Assembly: GCA_031383405.1 (NCBI GenBank) | Contig: JANMZO010000099.1 | Coordinates: 1-9,581 of the forward strand | Direction of reading: 5' to 3' | Length of the DNA stretch: 9,581 nt | DNA from: JANMZO01 sp031383405 | Lineage (GTDB): Bacteria > Actinomycetota > Acidimicrobiia > Acidimicrobiales > JANYDT01 | In this document: piece by piece, positions 5,580 through 9,581 of the stretch | How positions within the stretch are numbered: the first letter of the stretch is position 1 | How the letters are laid out: every line of letters starts with the position of its first letter | Made by a program: the position numbers and the translations under genes | Notes under the pieces: generated by a model | Databases searched by the model: none | What the model was told of the DNA's origin: nothing | The model's input: only the letters and a program-made list of their open reading frames with translations

Positions 5580-5894
5580 ATGGGCAACGGCGAGGTCTGG
5601 TGGGCCGAAATTCCGAACGACAGGATCCGTCCAGTCGTGGTGTTGACACGATCGCGGGTCGCAAACCGATTGCACTCCGTCGTAGTCGCCCCCATCACGT
5701 CGACGGCACGAGGCCTCGCGACCGAGGTCGAGGTTGGGTCGGCAGAAGGTGTCCACGATGGCAGTGTTGCAAACCTCGACAACACGATGCTGCTCCACCG
5801 CTCGGCTCTCGGCCGCAAATGCGGTCAGGTCAACCCATCAAAATGGCCCGAGTTCTGTCGGGCCATCCACAAGATGATGGACTGCCAGCGCTAG
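5580..5894 (+). CDS. mazF: MazF-family endoribonuclease toxin
   Basis: The 104-residue toxin of the PemK/MazF fold cuts RNA at short sequence motifs and stops growth when free of MazE. It has the family landmarks G-E-V-W-W-A near the N-terminus, R-P-V-V-V-L (R17 corresponds to the conserved arginine after the first strand), V-V-V-A-P-I-T-S-T (T42 region, catalytic Ser/Thr) and the D-G-S-V-A-N-L-D strand. Length is normal for the family. The ATG at 5580 follows the mazE stop by 2 bases, so the two genes are one operon and probably translationally coupled. No stop or missing motif suggests loss of function. The cleavage motif cannot be predicted from sequence. Confidence 0.93.
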   Translation: MGNGEVWWAEIPNDRIRPVVVLTRSRVANRLHSVVVAPITSTARGLATEVEVGSAEGVHDGSVANLDNTMLLHRSALGRKCGQVNPSKWPEFCRAIHKMMDCQR

Positions 5895-6029
5895 CGCAGC
5901 CGAACTACCGGCCACGTAGGAGTCGAGAGTTCAGCGGAAGTAGCGATGCAGCGTTCCCGGTAGCGGGCAAGTGTCAGGTCGGGTGCGATCACAGCTCGTA
6001 CAGTTCAAGGTTCACTCGGAAGGTTAGGA

Positions 6030-7493
6030 ATGGAACGCAAGGGAACGTCAACCTCGAACTTTGGAGTCGGGCGACGAGAGAGCCACGACGCGAGTGGGTT
6101 CTATAGTCGCTTCGAACTACCCGAACTCTCGGCGGATTCGACGGTCCCGGTTCCTCGGGCGATTCCGAATGCGTTTGTCTGCGGTGATTCGCGGAGCATG
6201 TCTCAGCTTCGCGATGGCGAGGTCGCCCTTGTTGTGACTTCACCGCCGTACTTCGCCGGCAAGCAGTACGAGGAGGAACTCGAGCGTGAGGGCGTTCCCA
6301 GCTCGTACGCCGAATACCTTGAGTTGCTTTCCAGCGTTTTCGCTGAATGCAAGCGGGTGCTCGAACCGGGCGGTCGGATCGCAGTGAACGTGGCAAATCT
6401 TGGAAGGAAGCCGTATCGAAGCCTGGCGTCCGACGTGATCGACATTCTTCAGCGCCTTGGTCTTTTGCTTCGGGGAGAGGTCGTTTGGCAAAAGGGAGAA
6501 GGCGCCACCGGTTCCTGTGCTTGGGGTTCTTATCGGAGCCCTGCGAACCCTGTGCTTCGGGACCTGACAGAACGGGTGATCATTGCGAGCAAAGGTCGCT
6601 TCGATCGGGCTCTGTCAGCCAGGATTCGGCGCGAGCAAGGACTTCCTAGCGAGAGCACCGTTACTGCAGATGAATTTCTGGCAGCGACCCTTGACGTGTG
6701 GCAGATTCATCCAGAAAACGCGACTCGAGTCAATCATCCAGCGCCCTTTCCGACGGCTCTCCCCGAGCGTCTCATACAGCTCTATACGTATAAGGACGAC
6801 TTGGTCGTAGATCCGTTCTTAGGGTCGGGCTCCACCCTCGTGGCCGCCCATCGTCTTGGTCGTCGCTACCTTGGATATGACCTTGACCCTGCATATGTCG
6901 AGATAGCCAAACGTAGAGTTCACGAGGAAGGTGGAGCGGCGCCGCGACCTCAGTCGAGCGAACGTGCGGTACAGCTTGAAATTGACTTTCCGCTTCCTGA
7001 ACCTCACAACGCTGAATCTGAAGACTTTCAATCGCGGGCGTCGAGAGAGGGTAAAGGTGCGCGGGAAGTCGCGAGACAGGTTCTTGAACACTGCGGTTTT
7101 GACATCGCCCTCAGGAACTCGAAGATTCCGCGCACGGGGGTTGTGATGAGCTTCATCGCCGAAGACAAAAGGGGGAACAGTTGGTATTTCGACGTTTCCG
7201 GTGCTTTTACTACAACCCGCGGCGGTCTGTTTCGGACGGATACGGTCTGGAAGACCCTGGGCAGGGCGAACGTGCTTGCTCGAAAGATGCAAAACCATCG
7301 CTTAGTTTTCTTGACGTCGCACCTTCCGAAGCCAGGCAGTGAAGGCGCGATAGCGCTTCGTGCCGCAGGTACCGGAGCGTTCTTTGATGCCGTCGAAATG
7401 CTCTCCCCGGAGGGAATCGGGCGGCTGACGAAGTACGCGAGTGGCGACTACGACAAACCGCTCCCAGGGTTCTGGCGGGAAAAAGACCTCTGA
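6030..7493 (+). CDS. Beta-class DNA methyltransferase with extra C-terminal domain
   Basis: This 487-residue S-adenosylmethionine-dependent enzyme modifies cytosine N4 or adenine N6 in DNA. Motif IV, T-S-P-P-Y (70-74), comes before the SAM-binding motif I, D-P-F-L-G-S-G-S-T (261-269), the order of the beta class; T/S-SPPY favours N4-cytosine but does not prove it. Residues about 155-240 would be the target recognition region. Motif I is followed by G-R-R-Y-L-G-Y-D-L-D, the ribose-binding acidic strand. Residues about 330-470 form a further domain absent from minimal enzymes: a helix with E345, then V-V-M-S-F-I-A-E-D-K, W-Y-F-D-V-S-G and R-T-D-T-V-W-K-T-L-G. This could be a PD-(D/E)XK-like nuclease variant (inference). 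No separate restriction gene or specificity subunit is adjacent. The ATG at 6030 follows GGAAGG by seven bases. It lies between mazEF and vapBC; codon use appears less GC-rich than the exporter's. Confidence 0.9.
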   Translation: MERKGTSTSNFGVGRRESHDASGFYSRFELPELSADSTVPVPRAIPNAFVCGDSRSMSQLRDGEVALVVTSPPYFAGKQYEEELEREGVPSSYAEYLELLSSVFAECKRVLEPGGRIAVNVANLGRKPYRSLASDVIDILQRLGLLLRGEVVWQKGEGATGSCAWGSYRSPANPVLRDLTERVIIASKGRFDRALSARIRREQGLPSESTVTADEFLAATLDVWQIHPENATRVNHPAPFPTALPERLIQLYTYKDDLVVDPFLGSGSTLVAAHRLGRRYLGYDLDPAYVEIAKRRVHEEGGAAPRPQSSERAVQLEIDFPLPEPHNAESEDFQSRASREGKGAREVARQVLEHCGFDIALRNSKIPRTGVVMSFIAEDKRGNSWYFDVSGAFTTTRGGLFRTDTVWKTLGRANVLARKMQNHRLVFLTSHLPKPGSEGAIALRAAGTGAFFDAVEMLSPEGIGRLTKYASGDYDKPLPGFWREKDL

Positions 7494-7512
7494 GTCTTCG
7501 ACAGGATGCATT

Positions 7513-7533
7513 GACGGATCGCCCGTCGTTTTT
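7513..7533 (+). terminator. Intrinsic terminator after the methyltransferase
   Basis: GACGG (7513-7517) and CCGTC (7523-7527) pair around a 5-base loop and are followed by GTTTTT, 20 bp beyond the methyltransferase stop. This is the only hairpin plus T-run in the window that fits the classical intrinsic form. The stem is short, so efficiency is uncertain. Confidence 0.55.
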
Positions 7534-7560
7534 CGCTCCATTCCGTCTGGACACCTACTT

Positions 7561-7581
7561 TGCATGTGGGACATGCATAAT
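7561..7581 (+). promoter_or_regulatory. vapB promoter -10 and overlapping dyad
   Basis: TGCATGT-GGG-ACATGCA is a perfect 7+7 bp inverted repeat (7561-7577) that runs into CATAAT (7576-7581), a good -10. Transcription would start near 7588, about 20 bases before the vapB ATG. A second imperfect dyad, GACAGGT / ACCaTGTC (7590-7605), follows. This arrangement fits autorepression by VapB or VapBC. No good -35 is found. Confidence 0.5.
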
Positions 7582-7608
7582 GGGTGTTGACAGGTGTACC
7601 ATGTCGCC

Positions 7609-7848
7609 ATGGCCAAGACGATCCAGGTCCGTGGTGTCCCCGACGAGATCCACGCCGAGCTCCGAGCGCGCGCTGCGGCGATCGGCCTCTCGCTCTCCGA
7701 CTATCTCTTGCGCGAGGTGGCACGGATCGCCAGTCGACCCCCTCTGGCAGACCTTCTTGAATGGGTCGATGAACGAGGCTGGGGTGTTCCGGCCGGAACG
7801 GCCGTCACCACGTTGCGTGAACTGCGCGACGAGTCGTCGGCCGCGTGA
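7609..7848 (+). CDS. vapB: VapB-type ribbon-helix-helix antitoxin
   Basis: The 79-residue protein opens with M-A-K-T-I-Q-V-R-G-V-P-D-E-I-H-A-E-L-R-A-R-A, a strand and helix typical of the FitA/VapB ribbon-helix-helix fold, followed by G-L-S-L-S-D-Y-L-L-R-E. It should dimerise, bind its own promoter and occupy the VapC active site with its C-terminal part. The ATG at 7609 is preferred to the in-frame GTG at 7594 because the conserved N-terminal strand starts there; neither has a strong ribosome binding site. It overlaps the toxin gene by 4 bases (GTGA), so translation is coupled. It is one of two complete toxin-antitoxin pairs in the window. Confidence 0.88.
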   Translation: MAKTIQVRGVPDEIHAELRARAAAIGLSLSDYLLREVARIASRPPLADLLEWVDERGWGVPAGTAVTTLRELRDESSAA

Positions 7849-8240
7849 TCGTCGTTGATACCTCTGCGCTGGTCGACCTGTTGTTGGAGACACCACCCAA
7901 TGCCTCGCTGGTAGGTCGGTTGGGCAACGTGACGGAGATGCACGTGCCACATCTCATTGATGTGGAGTTTCTCAGCGTTGTCCGTCGGCTCGAAGGTCGC
8001 GGATTCCTGACGGTCGAACAGGCAGAACTGTCGTTGCGCAAGCTTGGGCAACTGCCGCTACACCGCTATCCGCACGGATCCTTATCGAACCGGGTCTGGC
8101 AGCTCCGACATTCGCTGACTGCCTACGACGGCCAGTACGTTGCTCTGGCCGAGATACTTGGGCTCCCGCTCATCACCTGCGATCTCAAGATGTCCAACGC
8201 TCACGGCCATCAAGCAGTGATCGAGTCCTTCGCCCGCTGA
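7845..8240 (+). CDS. vapC: VapC-family PIN-domain ribonuclease toxin
   Basis: The 131-residue PIN-domain toxin is expected to cut tRNA, rRNA or other RNA with bound Mg2+. The four acidic residues of the PIN active site are all present: D5 in M-I-V-V-D-T-S-A-L-V, E41 in I-D-V-E-F, D95 in T-A-Y-D-G-Q-Y, and D113 in L-I-T-C-D. The spacing and length match an intact VapC. It starts at a GTG whose last bases are shared with the vapB stop. The closing hairpins downstream suggest the operon ends here. Nothing in the sequence tells which RNA is the target. Confidence 0.95.
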   Translation: MIVVDTSALVDLLLETPPNASLVGRLGNVTEMHVPHLIDVEFLSVVRRLEGRGFLTVEQAELSLRKLGQLPLHRYPHGSLSNRVWQLRHSLTAYDGQYVALAEILGLPLITCDLKMSNAHGHQAVIESFAR

Positions 8241-8268
8241 TGGTCGGTCACGCCACCGCGACCGATCA
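8241..8268 (+). terminator. Hairpin directly after vapC
   Basis: TGGTCGGTC and GACCGATCA pair over 9 positions (one G-U) around a 10-base loop, starting on the base after the vapC stop. There is no T-run, which is common for actinobacterial terminators. Its placement makes a role in ending or stabilising the vapBC mRNA likely. Confidence 0.45.
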
Positions 8269-8271
8269 GAG

Positions 8272-8312
8272 TGTGCGGGAAAACCCGCTCCCAACACGGT
8301 AAATCCCGCACA
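8272..8312. terminator. Alternative hairpins between convergent vapC and ABM gene
   Basis: TGTGCGGGA (8272-8280) and TCCCGCACA (8304-8312) form a perfect 9-bp stem with a 23-base loop. The left arm can instead fold locally as GCGGG-AAAA-CCCGC (8275-8288). The two folds exclude each other. Because genes converge here, a bidirectional terminator is the simplest reading. Confidence 0.45.
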
Positions 8313-8358
8313 AATCGTCCGCCGCCCTGTCCTCCGTAGCGGTTTTGACCGGTTCGGT

Positions 8359-8631
8359 TCAGAGATCGGCGAAGATTTCGATACGCGGTGCGCCGGACAC
8401 ACCGGCACGTGCCATACCCGCTTTCAGAGCCGGGTCGGAAGCGAACGCCTCGGCCTGGGCAACCGACGGGAACGAATGGGTGATGAACACGTCGTTGGCG
8501 TCGTTCGGCGCATGGCTGACCGATTTGGCCGTGCATCCGTGCTGTAGCCGAAGGCCTTCGAGTTCGTCGTAGACGACCCGCCATGCGGCATAGTCGGCGA
8601 CCTGGTGGCGGACTGCGATTGTTGCGGTCAT
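8359..8631 (-). CDS. Small dimeric alpha/beta-barrel (ABM-like) protein
   Basis: The 90-residue protein fits the ferredoxin-like dimeric alpha/beta barrel superfamily that includes antibiotic-biosynthesis monooxygenase (ABM) domains and small cyclase-like proteins. Seen are an opening strand A-T-I-A-V-R-H-Q-V, then D-Y-A-A-W-R-V-V-Y-D-E-L-E, a central strand D-V-F-I-T-H-S-F, the helix S-V-A-Q-A-E-A-F-A-S-D-P-A-L-K, and a last strand R-I-E-I-F. Cytoplasmic, no signal sequence. Function is not predictable: members range from monooxygenases to stress proteins without cofactor. The ATG at 8631 is well supported by AAAGGAG five bases upstream. It is alone in its transcript, with repeated GTTTCGGA boxes upstream that suggest a dedicated regulator. 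Confidence 0.75.
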   Translation of the reverse strand: MTATIAVRHQVADYAAWRVVYDELEGLRLQHGCTAKSVSHAPNDANDVFITHSFPSVAQAEAFASDPALKAGMARAGVSGAPRIEIFADL

Positions 8632-8675
8632 GACGAACTCCTTTGTGCGGGGAGGCGCTCTGCCTCTCGACCAAT

Positions 8676-8738
8676 ATCTTTACAGTTTGTTTCGGAGGAA
8701 AATCATTCGTTTCGGAAGCAATTTAGTTTCCTTGAAAC
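8676..8738 (-). promoter_or_regulatory. Promoter region with repeated GTTTCGGA boxes
   Basis: Two GTTTCGGA copies (8689-8696 and 8709-8716, plus-strand reading) are spaced exactly 20 bp, and a GTTTC-CTT-GAAAC dyad follows at 8726-8738. On the minus strand the boxes read TCCGAAAC and precede TAAAGAT, a possible -10 about 50 bp before the ABM-like start. The local AT richness stands out from its surroundings. Same-face spacing suggests a dimeric or cooperative regulator. Confidence 0.5.
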
Positions 8739-8784
8739 GTCCTCCGTCGACGCTCGGCCCGTAACGAGATCGAGGAGTCGAGGA

Positions 8785-8830
8785 GGTCGACCAGCCTCGA
8801 CCGACATCCACCGACATCGGCTGGTCGGCC
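8785..8830 (-). terminator. Large inverted repeat after the oxidoreductase
   Basis: GGTCGACCAGCC (8785-8796) and GGCTGGTCGGCC (8819-8830) are inverted copies with one mismatch, separated by 22 bases that contain two CCGACATC copies. It lies 15 bp past the oxidoreductase stop. There is no T-run, so it may be a factor-dependent terminator. In the gene's own mRNA the mismatch is C-A. Confidence 0.4.
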
Positions 8831-8845
8831 GCGTCGCCCAAGCCC

Positions 8846-9581
8846 TTACACCGGGTCGGCCACCTTCAGGAGTTGCTTGCCGAGGTTCCTGCCTTCGAAC
8901 AGCCGTCGGAGAGTGGCAGGGGCATTCTCCAGGCCTTCCTGGATATCCTCCGCGTACACGATCTTCCCCTGGGCCACCCACCCCGCGAGTTCCTTCACCG
9001 CCTCGCCGAAGCGGGATGCGTAATCGAGCACGATGAAACCCTCGGCCCGCGCCCGCATGATCACCAGTTGCATGTAGTTGCGCGGTCCCGGCGGCAGGGC
9101 GTCGGTGCCGTACCCCGAAGAGATGCCGCCACACAACACGACGCGGGCTCGCATCGCAATGTTCGCCAGCGCGGCTTCGAGGGTGGGACCTCCCACGTTG
9201 TCGAAGTAGATGTTCACACCTTTCGGCGCGTGTGCACGGATGGCGCGGTTGAGATCCCCGGCCTTGTAGTCGATGCACGCGTCGAACTTGGCAACGTCGG
9301 TCACCTATGCACACTTCTCGGCGCCGCCGGCGATGCCGATCACCGTCGCGCCCTTGATCTTCGCAATCTGCCCGGCCACCGAGCCGGTTGCCCCTGCGGC
9401 TCCTGACACCAACACGACCGAGCCCTCCTTCGGCTCACCCAGATCCAACAACCCGAAGTAGGCGGTGAGCCCCGTGATCCCGTACACGCCCAACATCGCC
9501 TTCGGATCGACGCCTTCGGGGATCTTGCTCACCGGCCCGATCGATGTCATCCCGTTCGTAACCAGATAGTCCTGCCAACCA
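8846..9581 (-). pseudogene. PTGR/CurA-like NADP-dependent MDR oxidoreductase, interrupted by TAG, 5' end off window
   Basis: This is the C-terminal three-quarters of a zinc-independent medium-chain dehydrogenase of the prostaglandin/leukotriene reductase (CurA, YncB-like) family, which reduces C=C bonds of enones with NADPH. Seen from the right edge: G-W-Q-D-Y-L-V, then Y-G-I-T-G-L-T-A-Y-F-G-L, the nucleotide-binding V-S-G-A-A-G-A-T-G-S-V, and after the stop F-D-A-C-I-D-Y-K and D-N-V-G-G. About 90-100 N-terminal residues lie outside the window. A TAG at 9305-9307 falls in A-E-K-C-A-[stop]-V-T-D; relatives commonly have Trp there, and TGG to TAG is a single change. The frame is otherwise open and well kept on both sides, so this is a recent nonsense mutation, a polymorphism or a sequencing error. 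A GTG immediately after the TAG could restart translation but would give only half a fold. Confidence 0.85.

Noticed and set aside
6819..7298. 159-codon minus-strand frame inside the methyltransferase
   Set aside because: It is antisense to a clear enzyme gene, has no recognisable domain and no ribosome binding site.
9305..9307. TAG decoded as pyrrolysine in the oxidoreductase
   Set aside because: The expected residue is Trp, the family is not known to use pyrrolysine, and no pyl genes are seen; a single-base nonsense change explains it.

Overview
The window looks like a stretch of high-GC actinobacterial chromosome, most plausibly from a Mycobacterium/Rhodococcus-type organism. The basis is GC-rich codon use in most genes, GTG starts, weak or absent Shine-Dalgarno sites, and gene families typical of that group (a DHA2 drug exporter, short MazE/VapB antitoxins, a zinc-independent MDR oxidoreductase). 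Genus is an inference. No rRNA, tRNA, CRISPR array, IS element or replication origin was found.

Layout, left to right: a bacterial TTC38-like repeat protein (32-1285, +) converges on a 14-helix DHA2-type MFS exporter (1389-2849, -). A non-coding stretch with a 12-bp tandem repeat follows. Next is a thioredoxin-fold redoxin (3178-3690, -) whose reading frame holds an in-frame TGA exactly where the family has its first active-site cysteine, giving Gly-Pro-Trp-[TGA]-Pro-Lys-Cys. A hairpin resembling a bacterial SECIS lies immediately downstream. The best reading is a selenocysteine-containing UxxC peroxiredoxin-like protein, which an ordinary gene caller would split or call a pseudogene. This is the most notable item in the window.

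From about 3.85 to 8.3 kb lies an accessory block, all on the plus strand: a self-inhibited Fic protein with a C-terminal winged-helix-like domain, preceded by AACCGGCAAAA repeats; a MazEF toxin-antitoxin pair whose operator overlaps the mazE start; a beta-class DNA methyltransferase with an extra C-terminal domain that may be nuclease-like; and a VapBC pair. It has the character of a defence / toxin-antitoxin island. No separate restriction gene, integrase or att site is visible.

The right end returns to housekeeping-type genes on the minus strand: a small dimeric alpha/beta-barrel (ABM-type) protein with a strong ribosome binding site and repeated GTTTCGGA boxes upstream, and a PTGR/CurA-like NADP-dependent oxidoreductase. 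The latter runs off the window and carries an in-frame TAG in place of an expected Trp, so it is probably a broken allele or a base-call error. That second in-frame stop is also a caution against accepting the selenoprotein reading without checking the base.
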